DNA of 64,000 bases. Origin: Ramlibacter tataouinensis (GTDB taxonomy: Bacteria > Pseudomonadota > Gammaproteobacteria > Burkholderiales > Burkholderiaceae_C). Under the pieces are notes generated by a model. That model was given only the letters and a program-made list of their open reading frames with translations, was not told where the DNA came from and ran no database searches. Below are positions 26,365 through 34,409 of the stretch, piece by piece (position 1 is the stretch's first letter; every line of letters begins with the position of its first letter). The translations under genes and the position numbers were made by a program. The stretch covers positions 1 to 64,000 of the forward strand of contig DIZF01000065.1 in the NCBI GenBank assembly GCA_002427815.1, given 5' to 3'.

Positions 26365-27359
26365 CGCGGCGCCTTGACCTGGCACCAGGCCTGCCACACC
26401 GCTTCGACGCCCGGAGTGGGCTGCGCGTAGACCGCGAGCTGGCGCGGCGCGCCCGCCGCTGCGCTGACGGGCCCGGTGCGCCAGGCCGTGTCGAAGTTGT
26501 AGATCTGCACATGCGGCAGATCCAGCGCCACGGCGATGTGGCTCAAACCGCTGTCCACACCGATGACACCGGCGCAGGCGGCGAGCCGGTCCGTGAGCCG
26601 GCCCAGGTCCAGCCGCGGCCAGACCTGGGCGCCGCTTCCGAGCGCTTGCGCCAGCCGCTCGCAGCGCTCGCGCTCGCTGTCGTCGCCGTGCGGCAGGCCC
26701 ACATGAAACCCCTGCGCGACCAGGGCCCGGCCCAGTTCGATCCAGTGCGATTCGGGCCAGCATTTGTCGGCGCGCGACGTGCCGTGGACCAGGACCACGC
26801 AGGATGCCGGGTCGGCGTCTTCGGGGGAGGCTGCGACGGCGATTGCGCTCAACCCGAAACGCAGCGCCGGCGGAATCTCGTAGCCGAGCGCGCGGGCGCA
26901 CAGTTCGCGCGAGCGCGCGACCGCATGCACATGCGGCTCGATGCGGATCGCGACGTCCGCCACCCAGCGGGTCGGCGCTTCATAGCTCGAGCCCTCGGTC
27001 TGGTTGGCCATGGCATAGCGCTTGCCGCCCACGGTGAGCCAGGCGGCGCGCGACACCAGAGCGGACTTGGTCAGGCCCTGCAGGTCGATGACGGCGTCAT
27101 AGGAACTGTGCCGCAGGGCGGCGCGGAACGCGCGCCACTCCAGGCCGGTCTGTGCGCCCAACGGCGACTGGCGCCAGCGCCGCAGCGCGCAGCCGATCAC
27201 CGTGTCCACCCCGTCGCAGCGGTGCACCAGCGGCGCGAAAGCCGAATCGACCACCCAATCGATGCGCGCTTGCGGCAGCGCCGAGCGCATGTCCTGCACC
27301 GCCGGCATCGCATGGATCACGTCGCCGAGAGAGGAGAGCTTGACGATCAGGATGTTCAC
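26361..27359 (-). CDS. waaC: Lipopolysaccharide heptosyltransferase I WaaC
   Basis: 332 residues from the GTG at 27359, giving the canonical N-terminus NILIVKLSSLGDVIHAMPA. Family motifs: DLQGLTKSA, HGTSRADKCWPESHW, IGVDSGLSHIA. It transfers the first heptose to Kdo2-lipid A. A CACAAT hexamer lies 8 nt before the GTG, favouring this start over an ATG at 27392. It forms an operon with waaA by a 4-bp overlap. Confidence 0.93.
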   Translation of the reverse strand: MNILIVKLSSLGDVIHAMPAVQDMRSALPQARIDWVVDSAFAPLVHRCDGVDTVIGCALRRWRQSPLGAQTGLEWRAFRAALRHSSYDAVIDLQGLTKSALVSRAAWLTVGGKRYAMANQTEGSSYEAPTRWVADVAIRIEPHVHAVARSRELCARALGYEIPPALRFGLSAIAVAASPEDADPASCVVLVHGTSRADKCWPESHWIELGRALVAQGFHVGLPHGDDSERERCERLAQALGSGAQVWPRLDLGRLTDRLAACAGVIGVDSGLSHIAVALDLPHVQIYNFDTAWRTGPVSAAAGAPRQLAVYAQPTPGVEAVWQAWCQVKAPR

Positions 27360-27367
27360 AACCCGCC

Positions 27368-27373
27368 ATTGTG
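27368..27373 (-). promoter_or_regulatory. -10-like box of waaC
   Basis: CACAAT on the minus strand, 8 nt before the GTG start; no ribosome site between, so the message may be leaderless. No clear -35 box. Confidence 0.35.
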
Positions 27374-27457
27374 GCCTGCATTGGCGCGGCAACCGGAAAG
27401 CGGGCAGCCGGATGCGAAGGGCGCGCTTTTGCGCCCCTCGCGCGCCGATGTCCTGGC

Positions 27458-28846
27458 TTAATGCGCCGCAGTTTCAACCGCCGCATCGGGCTTGATGCGA
27501 CGCAGCAGGGCGAACATATCCTGCTCGATCCGGTGCAGCGCCTCCTGCGTCTGGCCTTCGAACCGCAGCACCAGCACCGACGTGGTGTTGGAGGCGCGGA
27601 TCAGGCCGAAGCCGTCGGGCCAGTCGACGCGCACCCCGTCGATCGTCGAAACCTGCGCCGGCGCCTTGAAGCCGGCAGCCGCGACCAGGCGCTTGACCAG
27701 CTCGTGCGGCTCGCCCTCGGCGCATTGCACGTTGAGTTCGGGCGTGGAGAAACTGGTGGGCAATCCGTCCAGCACAGCGCTGGGATCTTCATGGCGCGAG
27801 AGGATTTCGAGCATGCGCGCTCCGGCATAGGTGCCGTCGTCGAAGCCGAACCAGCGCTCCTTGAAGAAGATGTGGCCGCTCATCTCGCCGCCCAGGGGCG
27901 AGTCGATCTCCTTCATCTTCGCCTTGATCAGCGAGTGCCCGGTCTTGTACATCAGCGCCACGCCGCCGGCCGCGCGAATGGCGGGCGCCAGCCGCTGCGT
28001 GCATTTGACGTCGAACAGGATGGTCCCGCCGGGCACGCGGGTCAGCACGTCGCGGGCGAACAGCATCATCTGCCGGTCCGGGTAGATGTTGTTGCCGCCG
28101 CGGGTGATGATGCCCAGGCGGTCGCCGTCGCCGTCGAAGGCCAGGCCGAGGTCGGCGCCATGGGCCGCGATGGCCGCGATCAGGTCCTTCAGGTTTTCCG
28201 GCTTGCTCGGGTCCGGGTGGTGGTTGGGAAAGGTGCCGTCGACATCGCTGTAGAGCTCGACCACCTCGCAGCCGAGCGCGCGGAAGATGCCGGGCGCCGA
28301 CGCACCGGCGATGCCGTTGCCCGAATCCACCACGATCTTCAAGGGCCGCGCCAGCGTCACGTCCTGCAGGATGCGGTCGCGGTAGGGCGCCAGCAGGTTG
28401 ACATTGCGGATACGGCCGGGCGGCACGGCGGTGCCGGCGCGCTCACCCTCTTCCATCTGCCGGCGCAAGGCCTGGATTTCTTCGCCATAGATGGCCCGGC
28501 CGGCCAGCACCATCTTGAAACCGTTGTGGTCCTTGGGGTTGTGGCTGCCCGTCACCTGGATGCCGCTCGAACACAGGGTGTTGGCGGCAAAGTAGAGCAT
28601 CGGCGTGGTGACGGCTCCGATGTCGATCACGTCGACCCCGGCAGCGACCAGGCCCCGCACCAATGCCGCGCTGAGCGACGGCCCGCTCAACCGGCCATCG
28701 CGCCCGACCGCCACGCTGGTTTCGCCCTCGGCCCGCGCAATGGTTCCGAACGCAAGCCCGAGCGAGCGCGCCATCGCTTCGTTGACGGTGACGGGGACCA
28801 CACCACGGATGTCGTAGGCCTTGAAGATGCTGGGCGAGAAGTGCAT
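27458..28846 (-). CDS. Phosphomannomutase / phosphoglucomutase (AlgC type)
   Basis: 462 residues, the size of bifunctional AlgC/ManB enzymes. The start MHFSPSIFKAYDIRGVVP at 28846 is canonical. The active-site serine lies in TGSHNPKDHNGFK (Ser 101), the Mg site is DGDGDRLG, and the sugar-binding loop GGEMSGH and phosphate loop RASNTTSVLVLRF are present. It interconverts sugar 1- and 6-phosphates for nucleotide-sugar and LPS synthesis, which fits its place beside waaA/waaC. Confidence 0.93.
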   Translation of the reverse strand: MHFSPSIFKAYDIRGVVPVTVNEAMARSLGLAFGTIARAEGETSVAVGRDGRLSGPSLSAALVRGLVAAGVDVIDIGAVTTPMLYFAANTLCSSGIQVTGSHNPKDHNGFKMVLAGRAIYGEEIQALRRQMEEGERAGTAVPPGRIRNVNLLAPYRDRILQDVTLARPLKIVVDSGNGIAGASAPGIFRALGCEVVELYSDVDGTFPNHHPDPSKPENLKDLIAAIAAHGADLGLAFDGDGDRLGIITRGGNNIYPDRQMMLFARDVLTRVPGGTILFDVKCTQRLAPAIRAAGGVALMYKTGHSLIKAKMKEIDSPLGGEMSGHIFFKERWFGFDDGTYAGARMLEILSRHEDPSAVLDGLPTSFSTPELNVQCAEGEPHELVKRLVAAAGFKAPAQVSTIDGVRVDWPDGFGLIRASNTTSVLVLRFEGQTQEALHRIEQDMFALLRRIKPDAAVETAAH

Positions 28847-28927
28847 GGTTGAGGGTCTCGCGAGGGGCTGGACGCAAAGGCGCAATTGTAGGCGCGCAGG
28901 CGCTGCCGGAACGCGCGGCGGCTGCGG

Positions 28928-28933
28928 GACAAT
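28928..28933 (+). promoter_or_regulatory. -10-like box of pyrD
   Basis: GACAAT ends 6 nt before the pyrD ATG; the predicted start point coincides with the ATG. Confidence 0.4.
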
Positions 28934-28939
28934 CGAGCC

Positions 28940-30049
28940 ATGAAACTCTATCGCCCGCTGCTGCGGCCGCTGCTGTTTCGCGTCGACGCGGAAACCGTGC
29001 ACGGCCTGGCCATCCGGGCTGCCGAACTGGCGAGTTCGTCGCGTTGGCTGTGTTCCAGCGTCGCGCGGCGGCACGAAGTTGACAGTGATCGCCTCGCCGT
29101 GGAGATCGGCGGCCTGCGCTTTCGCACCCCCCTGGGTCTGGCCGCGGGCTTCGACAAGAGCGCGCGGGCCGTTCCGTTCCTCGCGGCGCTGGGCTTCGGC
29201 CACGTCGAGGTGGGGTCGATCTCGGCCGAGCCGTCAGCCGGCAACCCCAAGCCGCGCCTGTTCCGCATTCCGCTGGACCGTGGCATCGTCGTCAACTACG
29301 GCTTGCCCAACGACGGCGCCGACAAGGTGGCGCAGCGGCTGGCGCGCTCGCATGCCTGCGCGCCGGTGGGTGTCAACATCGTCAGCACCAACCGCGGTCC
29401 TTCCGCGGCTGCCGAGCCGGATGAGGCGGTGATCGGCGACTACCTGCAGTCGGTGCGGCGCCTGCAACCGGTAGCCGACTACCTGTGCCTGAACCTGAGT
29501 TGCCCCAACACGCGCGAAGGGCGCGGCTTTTTCCATGAGCCGGAGCGCCTCACGCAATTGCTCAAGGAACTCGATGCGCTCGATGGCCGGGGCGTGGTCA
29601 AGCCGCTCTTCCTGAAGGTCGCGCCGTTTCAATCGCTGGCGCAGCTGGAGGCGTTTCTCGCCACGGTGGAACCCGCGCGTTCGGTGACCGGTTTCTCGAT
29701 CAACCTGCCTCCCGGCAAGCCCGCCGGCCTCATCACGCCGGCATCCCAACTCAGCGCGATGCCCGGCGCAGTGTCGGGGCCGATCGCGGCCGCGGCGGCC
29801 GACTGGACATTGCGCGAGCTCTACAGCCGCATGGACCGCTCACGCTACCACCTCATCGGGTCAGGCGGCGTCTTCACCGGCGAGGACGCGTACCGGAAGA
29901 TCCGCCTCGGCGCTTCGCTGGTGCAACTGATGACGGCCCTGGTCTATGAAGGCCCGGGCATCGCGGCCACCATCAATCGCGCTCTGGCGCGCCTGCTGGA
30001 AGCCGACGGCGTGCAGCACATTGCGCAGGCCGTGGGAGTCGACGCCTAG
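28940..30049 (+). CDS. pyrD: Dihydroorotate dehydrogenase, quinone-dependent (class 2)
   Basis: 369 residues. The N-terminal hydrophobic helix pair (LYRPLLRPLLFRVDAETVHGLAI) is the membrane-binding extension of class 2 enzymes. FMN and substrate motifs: GLAAGFDKSA, NYGLPNDGAD (usually NRMGFNN), the catalytic base Ser in NLSCPNT, and GSGGVFTGEDAY. It oxidises dihydroorotate in pyrimidine synthesis and passes electrons to quinone. It is divergent from the phosphomutase gene. The GLPNDG variation at the FMN-adjacent loop is seen in a number of betaproteobacterial PyrD proteins. Confidence 0.95.
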   Translation: MKLYRPLLRPLLFRVDAETVHGLAIRAAELASSSRWLCSSVARRHEVDSDRLAVEIGGLRFRTPLGLAAGFDKSARAVPFLAALGFGHVEVGSISAEPSAGNPKPRLFRIPLDRGIVVNYGLPNDGADKVAQRLARSHACAPVGVNIVSTNRGPSAAAEPDEAVIGDYLQSVRRLQPVADYLCLNLSCPNTREGRGFFHEPERLTQLLKELDALDGRGVVKPLFLKVAPFQSLAQLEAFLATVEPARSVTGFSINLPPGKPAGLITPASQLSAMPGAVSGPIAAAAADWTLRELYSRMDRSRYHLIGSGGVFTGEDAYRKIRLGASLVQLMTALVYEGPGIAATINRALARLLEADGVQHIAQAVGVDA

Positions 30050-30132
30050 CTGACATCTCGCTGCCGGGAACACCGGCAGAGGCGTGCCTGTCCGCATGTC
30101 CGAAAACGGCTGGTCCAGGCATCGGCGCTGCG

Positions 30133-30138
30133 TATGAT
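30133..30138 (+). promoter_or_regulatory. -10-like box of the ada-alkA fusion gene
   Basis: TATGAT ends 6 nt before the ATG at 30145; no Shine-Dalgarno fits between. Confidence 0.4.
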
Positions 30139-30144
30139 CCGTCC

Positions 30145-31671
30145 ATGAGCCCGTATGTCTCGAACCTGAAACCCGACGCCTGCTACCTGGCCCTGAAGGC
30201 CCGCGATGCGCGCTTCGACGGCTCGTTCTTCACCGGTGTCACCTCGACCGGAATCTACTGCCGGCCGGTCTGCCGGGTGCGCACGCCCAAGCGGGAGAAC
30301 TGCCGCTTCTTCGGCCACGCGGCGCAAGCCGAAAGCGCGGGCTTTCGGCCGTGCCTGCGCTGCCGGCCCGAGCTGGCCCCGCATTCGCTGTCGTGGTCGA
30401 TCCAGGACGCGAGCGCGATCCTGGCGCACCAGGCGGCACGGCTGCTCGACGAACCCGAAGCCTGGGGCGAGACGCCGGCTTCGGTCGCGCAACTGGCGGC
30501 GCGGCTGGGCGTGAGCGACCGCCATGTGCGGCGCATCTTCGAGGCGCAGTTCGGCGTCTCGCCGGTGCAGTACCTGCAGACGCGCCGGCTGCTCACGGCC
30601 ACGCAGCTGCTGGCCGACACCGTGCTGCCGGTGACGCAGATCGCGCTGGCCAGCGGCTTTGCCAGCGTGCGCCGCTTCAACGCGGCGTTCCTCGCGCATT
30701 ACGGGCTCAATCCGACCCAGTTGCGGCGGGCCGGGGCGCAGCGCAACGGTCCGGGCCTGTCGGTGCGCCTGGGCTGGCGGCCGCCGTACGACGTTGCGGC
30801 CATGCTTGGTTTTTTCAACAGGCGCGTGCTGCCGGGCATCGAGTTCGTGCACGGCGACGGCGCCGCCATCGGCCGGACCCTGTCCATCGAGTCGGGCGGC
30901 CGGCTGCACCGCGGCTGGCTGGTCGCGCAGTTCGATGCGGCGCAGCACCAGCTGGTGCTGCGGGTGGGCGACTCGCTGGGCGAAGTGTTGCCGTTGGTGA
31001 TCCGGCGGGTGCGGGCCGCATTCGATCTGGATGCCGACCCCCATGCCATCAACAGGGTGCTGCACGCGCGCTTTCCGCGTTGCGACGGCGTGCGCGTGCC
31101 CGGCGCGCTGAGCGGCTTCGAACTGGCCGTGCGCGCCGTGCTGGGCCAGCAGATCACGGTGGCGGCGGCGCGCACACTGGCGCAGCGCGTGGTCGAGCGC
31201 TTCGGTGAAACGATAGTCACGCCCTTCCCCGAACTCGATCGGCTGTTCCCCGAACCGGCGGCGCTGGCGCGCGCCGGCGGCGACGCGCTCGGCCAGCTCG
31301 GCATCGTGAAGCAGCGCCAGGCCGCCATCGTGGCCGTCGCCCAAGCCGTTGCCGACAAGCGATTGCAGCTTCATGGGGGCGCCGATGTGCAGGCCACCCT
31401 CGACCAGCTGCAGCAATTGCCGGGCATCGGCGACTGGACGGCGCAGTACATCGCCATGCGCGCCCTGCGCTGGCCCGACGCATTTCCGTCCGGCGACGTG
31501 GCGTTGCAGAAAGCATTGGGCGTCCAGGACAGCCCCAGCCCCGCGCGCGCCGCGCTGGCGGCGTCGCAGGCCTGGAAGCCCTGGCGCAGCTACGCCGTGG
31601 TGCGGGCCTGGCACGCGCTGCCCGCGCCCGCGGCGGGCCAACCAGCGGCCCCCCTTCAGGAGTCATCATGA
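30145..31671 (+). CDS. Ada-AlkA fusion: methylphosphotriester-sensing regulator and 3-methyladenine DNA glycosylase
   Basis: 508 residues. Residues about 8-80 are the Ada zinc domain with Cys 39, 43, 70 and 73 at the spacing of E. coli Ada. Residues about 95-195 are an AraC helix-turn-helix. The rest is AlkA: an N-terminal AlkA_N domain and an HhH-GPD glycosylase with LPGIGDWTAQYIAMRAL and the catalytic Asp in AFPSGDVAL. The O6-methylguanine transferase half of Ada is missing and is instead encoded by the next gene, which overlaps by 4 bp. The protein likely senses methyl damage, activates its own operon and removes alkylated bases. Confidence 0.94.
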   Translation: MSPYVSNLKPDACYLALKARDARFDGSFFTGVTSTGIYCRPVCRVRTPKRENCRFFGHAAQAESAGFRPCLRCRPELAPHSLSWSIQDASAILAHQAARLLDEPEAWGETPASVAQLAARLGVSDRHVRRIFEAQFGVSPVQYLQTRRLLTATQLLADTVLPVTQIALASGFASVRRFNAAFLAHYGLNPTQLRRAGAQRNGPGLSVRLGWRPPYDVAAMLGFFNRRVLPGIEFVHGDGAAIGRTLSIESGGRLHRGWLVAQFDAAQHQLVLRVGDSLGEVLPLVIRRVRAAFDLDADPHAINRVLHARFPRCDGVRVPGALSGFELAVRAVLGQQITVAAARTLAQRVVERFGETIVTPFPELDRLFPEPAALARAGGDALGQLGIVKQRQAAIVAVAQAVADKRLQLHGGADVQATLDQLQQLPGIGDWTAQYIAMRALRWPDAFPSGDVALQKALGVQDSPSPARAALAASQAWKPWRSYAVVRAWHALPAPAAGQPAAPLQESS

Positions 31672-32162
31672 AATTCGATTCTTCCATCGCGTGCACCCGC
31701 TGCGGCAGCCCGCTGGGGCCGATGATCGCCGCAGCCACCACCCGGGGACTGGCGGGCCTCTGGTTCGACGACCAGCGCCATCTGCCCGACAGCTCCGCCT
31801 GGCCGCAGCAGGACGATCACCCCGTGCTGCGCGCGGCGGTTGCGCAAATCACCGAGTATTTCCGCGGGACCCGCACCGCGTTCGATCTGCCACTGGATCT
31901 GCAGGGCGGCACGGCATTCCAGCAATCGGTGTGGCGCGCCCTGCTCGCGATCCCGCGCGGGGACACCACCAGCTACGGCGCGCTGGGCCATCGCATCGGC
32001 CTCGCCGGCGCGGCGCGCGCGGTAGGCGCGGCGGTGGGACGCAATCCGCTGAGCATCGTGGTGCCCTGCCACCGGGTGCTGGGCGCCAACGGCTCGCTCA
32101 CCGGCTACGCCGGCGGCCTGGCACGCAAAACGGCGTTGCTGCGGCTGGAGGGCGCGATGTGA
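31668..32162 (+). CDS. ogt: Methylated-DNA--protein-cysteine methyltransferase
   Basis: 164 residues. The active-site motif VVPCHRV places the acceptor Cys at 134, with the Asn hinge in the LGANGSLTGYAGGL segment and the helix-turn-helix SYGALGHRIG before it. It removes methyl groups from O6-methylguanine in a suicide reaction. The start overlaps the Ada-AlkA stop (ATGA), so both alkylation-repair functions are translationally coupled. Confidence 0.95.
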   Translation: MKFDSSIACTRCGSPLGPMIAAATTRGLAGLWFDDQRHLPDSSAWPQQDDHPVLRAAVAQITEYFRGTRTAFDLPLDLQGGTAFQQSVWRALLAIPRGDTTSYGALGHRIGLAGAARAVGAAVGRNPLSIVVPCHRVLGANGSLTGYAGGLARKTALLRLEGAM

Positions 32163-33106
32163 GCGGCAGCTCCGAGCCGATCCCCGCGGCTATCCCGGCG
32201 GGCAGAAGTGTTCCGGTGGGCAGCTGGATCACGGATTTCGTGTTGCTGGCGGCAATCTGGGGATCGTCCTTTCTGTTCATGCGGATGGCGACCGTCGAGT
32301 TCGGACCGCTGCCGACGGCTGGACTGCGCGTCGCGATCGCCGCCACCAGCCTGTTGCCACTGCTGTGGCTGCGGGGTTTGGCGCCGGTGTTGCGCCAGCA
32401 CTGGAAGCCGGCGTGCCTGGTCGGCCTGCTCAACTCGGCGATTCCATTCGCCTGTTTCGCGTTCGCGCTGCTGGCGATCACCACGGGCCTGTCGGCGATC
32501 CTCAACGCCACCGTGCCCTTGTTCGGCGCGGTGGTGGCGTGGTTGTGGCTGAAGGACAGGCCCACCGGTTCGCGCGTGCTGGGCCTGGTCATCGGCTTCG
32601 CGGGCGTCGCGCTGCTGGCCTGGGACCAGGCCACTTTCAAGCCCGACGCGTCGGGCATCGCGCCCGGCTGGGCGGTGCTGGCGTGCTTGCTGGCCACCAT
32701 GTGTTATGCCATCGCCGCCAGCGCCACCAGGCGCTACCTGAGCGGTCTGCCGGCATTGGTGACGGCCGCCGGCAGCCAGATCGGCGCGACGATCGCGCTG
32801 GCATTGCCGACGCTGTGGTTCTGGCCGCAGCGAATGCCCAGCCTGCAAGCCTGGCTGTCGCTGCTGATGGTGGGGGTGGCGTGCACCGGCATCGCCTACG
32901 TGCTGTACTTCCGGCTGATCGAACAGGCCGGTCCGGCGCGCGCCCTGGCCGTGACGTTCGTGGTGCCGGTTTTCGCCGTGATCTACGGCGCGCTGTTCCT
33001 CGGCGAATCGGTCACCGGCTGGATGCTGCTGTGCGGCGGCGTGATCGTGTGCGGCACCGCGCTGTCGACTGGCTGGCTGGCGTTGCGCCGGCGCACCCTG
33101 CCATGA
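32159..33106 (+). CDS. DMT superfamily transporter (EamA family)
   Basis: 315 residues starting at a GTG at 32159 that overlaps the ogt stop as GTGA, with GGAGG about 7 nt upstream. Ten hydrophobic segments and two EamA repeats are visible, beginning ITDFVLLAAIWGSSFLFMRMA and ending GESVTGWMLLCGGVIVCGTAL. Members export amino acids, metabolites or drugs across the inner membrane. Substrate unknown; its link to alkylation repair may be only positional. Confidence 0.9.
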   Translation: MSGSSEPIPAAIPAGRSVPVGSWITDFVLLAAIWGSSFLFMRMATVEFGPLPTAGLRVAIAATSLLPLLWLRGLAPVLRQHWKPACLVGLLNSAIPFACFAFALLAITTGLSAILNATVPLFGAVVAWLWLKDRPTGSRVLGLVIGFAGVALLAWDQATFKPDASGIAPGWAVLACLLATMCYAIAASATRRYLSGLPALVTAAGSQIGATIALALPTLWFWPQRMPSLQAWLSLLMVGVACTGIAYVLYFRLIEQAGPARALAVTFVVPVFAVIYGALFLGESVTGWMLLCGGVIVCGTALSTGWLALRRRTLP

Positions 33107-33270
33107 ACTCGTCACGCAAGATCAAGCTGCGCATCGCGCCGCCCAAGCCGCGCAATCCACTGGTCGCACCCGCCGCGCAGCGCAAGGCCGGCTCGCACCG
33201 CAAGAGCCGGGCGGCGCAACGCCGCGCGGAAAAAATGGCGCTGGGCAAGCAGCTGAAGGATTTGAGCTAG
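33103..33270 (+). CDS. Small highly basic protein (55 aa), unknown
   Basis: The ATG at 33103 overlaps the stop of the EamA gene by 4 bp (ATGA), supporting translation by coupling. The 55-residue product (MNSSRKIKLRIAPPKPRNP at the start) is rich in Lys and Arg with few acidic residues and no membrane segment, so nucleic-acid binding is possible. No family was recognised. Confidence 0.6.
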   Translation: MNSSRKIKLRIAPPKPRNPLVAPAAQRKAGSHRKSRAAQRRAEKMALGKQLKDLS

Positions 33271-33301
33271 CAGCGCGGCAGGTCCTGCCGGGCTTCACGC
33301 C

Positions 33302-33454
33302 CTAGCCAGGCCGCGCTGCCGCATGTTCCGATCGGCCGGGCATGGGCGTTTTCACGCGGCCCTTTTCCGGATCGATCGGCTGCTGCAGAGGCTCGGGATT
33401 GGCGGGCTTGGGCGCCTCCGTCGGGGCCGGTGTGGGCGCGGACGTGCCGGCCAT
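33302..33454 (-). CDS. Small Pro/Ala-rich protein (50 aa), unknown
   Basis: A 50-residue frame starting MAGTSAPTPAPTEAPKPANP, with GGGAG about 9 nt before the ATG and only 5 bp after the stop of the preceding minus-strand small gene. The composition (Pro, Ala, Glu, Lys) suggests an unstructured protein. The pairing with the next small gene and a good ribosome site argue for a real gene. No family recognised. Confidence 0.45.
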   Translation of the reverse strand: MAGTSAPTPAPTEAPKPANPEPLQQPIDPEKGRVKTPMPGRSEHAAARPG

Positions 33455-33459
33455 GACGT

Positions 33460-33627
33460 TCACTCCCTCTCGACGTCGCGCGGGGAACGGCTTTCCCCGC
33501 GCGGCTCGTCGGCAGGCCGCTCGCCGCCGTCGTCGGACGGAATGTCGTCCTCGAGGGAGAGCTCAGGCTCTTCCTTTTCCTGGCCGACTTCGGGCGGGAC
33601 AAGACCGGTTTTGATGCCTGGGTTCAT
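33460..33627 (-). CDS. Small acidic protein (55 aa), unknown
   Basis: Starts MNPGIKTGLVPPEVGQEKEE at 33627. The product is strongly acidic (runs of Glu and Asp in the middle) and probably disordered, the opposite charge of the 55-residue basic protein encoded convergently at 33103. A weak GAGAAAG element precedes the ATG. A longer frame reaching 34062 overlaps the Lrp gene and is not credible. Confidence 0.45.
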   Translation of the reverse strand: MNPGIKTGLVPPEVGQEKEEPELSLEDDIPSDDGGERPADEPRGESRSPRDVERE

Positions 33628-33821
33628 GGTCGGCTTTCTCACAGGGTGGGCGGTTTGACGCGGGGTCCTCCGGCTCGGCCGGCCGCGAGCTCGACGCGAT
33701 GGGTTGCCATGATGCTGCCGTCCCAATACTGACAGTGCTGACAGGGACTCTGGCTCCTGGCGCGCGTCCCTGGATGAGCCGGGAAATGACTGAGCAAGTC
33801 TTCCCGCCTCGACGAGCCACC

Positions 33822-34292
33822 TCAAGTGCCGGCGTCGACGTAGTCCAGCGGCAGCCTGGTGGTGAACTTGATCTGTTCCATCGCGAAGCTGGAAGTGACA
33901 TCGCCGAGATCGGCGGCGTTGATCATCCGCTTGTAGACGCGGTCGTAGGCGGCGATATCGGGCACCACGATGCGCAGCAGGTAGTCGGTCAATCCTGCCA
34001 TCCGATAGAACTCCATCACTTCCGGAATCGAGGAAACCAGCTTGTGGAACGACTCCAGCCACTGGACGTTGTGCTGGTTGGTACGGATCGAAACGAACAC
34101 CGTCACACCCACGTTCAGGCGCTCCGGCGACAGCAGCGCGACCCGCTTGCGGATCAGACCCTGTGCCTCCAGGCGCTGGATGCGGCGCCAGCAGGGCGTG
34201 GAGGTCAGCCCGATGCGGCTCGCCAATTCGCCGACAGGAAGCGTGGCGTCCTCCTGCAGCGCGTCAAGAATGGCCTTGTCGAACTTGTCCAT
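33822..34292 (-). CDS. Lrp/AsnC family transcriptional regulator
   Basis: 156 residues from the ATG at 34292 (MDKFDKAILDALQ), the canonical Lrp N-terminus; a start at 34328 would add 12 residues. The helix-turn-helix is VGELASRIGLTSTPCWRRIQRLEAQGLI and the C-terminal RAM domain follows with GLTDYLLRIVVPD. It is divergent from the PLP lyase at 34410 and likely controls it in response to an amino acid. Confidence 0.93.
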   Translation of the reverse strand: MDKFDKAILDALQEDATLPVGELASRIGLTSTPCWRRIQRLEAQGLIRKRVALLSPERLNVGVTVFVSIRTNQHNVQWLESFHKLVSSIPEVMEFYRMAGLTDYLLRIVVPDIAAYDRVYKRMINAADLGDVTSSFAMEQIKFTTRLPLDYVDAGT

Positions 34293-34409
34293 GGCGGTAT
34301 GGAATAATTTGCTACTTAATTGATACATTGTGGCATGTAAAACTCACAGGAGCCGTTATCGCGAGCGATATTGCGACGATATTTCTCCAGCGAGCTCTAC
34401 ACTGACCTC
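34293..34409. promoter_or_regulatory. AT-rich divergent regulatory region between lrp-like and PLP-lyase genes
   Basis: Positions about 34301-34352 are strikingly A+T-rich for this genome, as expected for an Lrp binding region and two divergent promoters. I could not assign unique -35/-10 boxes or an Lrp palindrome. Confidence 0.45.

Noticed and set aside
33276..33290. CGGCAGG-T-CCTGCCG palindrome between convergent small genes
   Set aside because: Single-base loop and no T-run; not a credible terminator.
33267..33602. 111-aa minus-strand frame across the small-gene cluster
   Set aside because: It overlaps two better-supported small genes with proper ribosome sites in another frame, and its product looks random.
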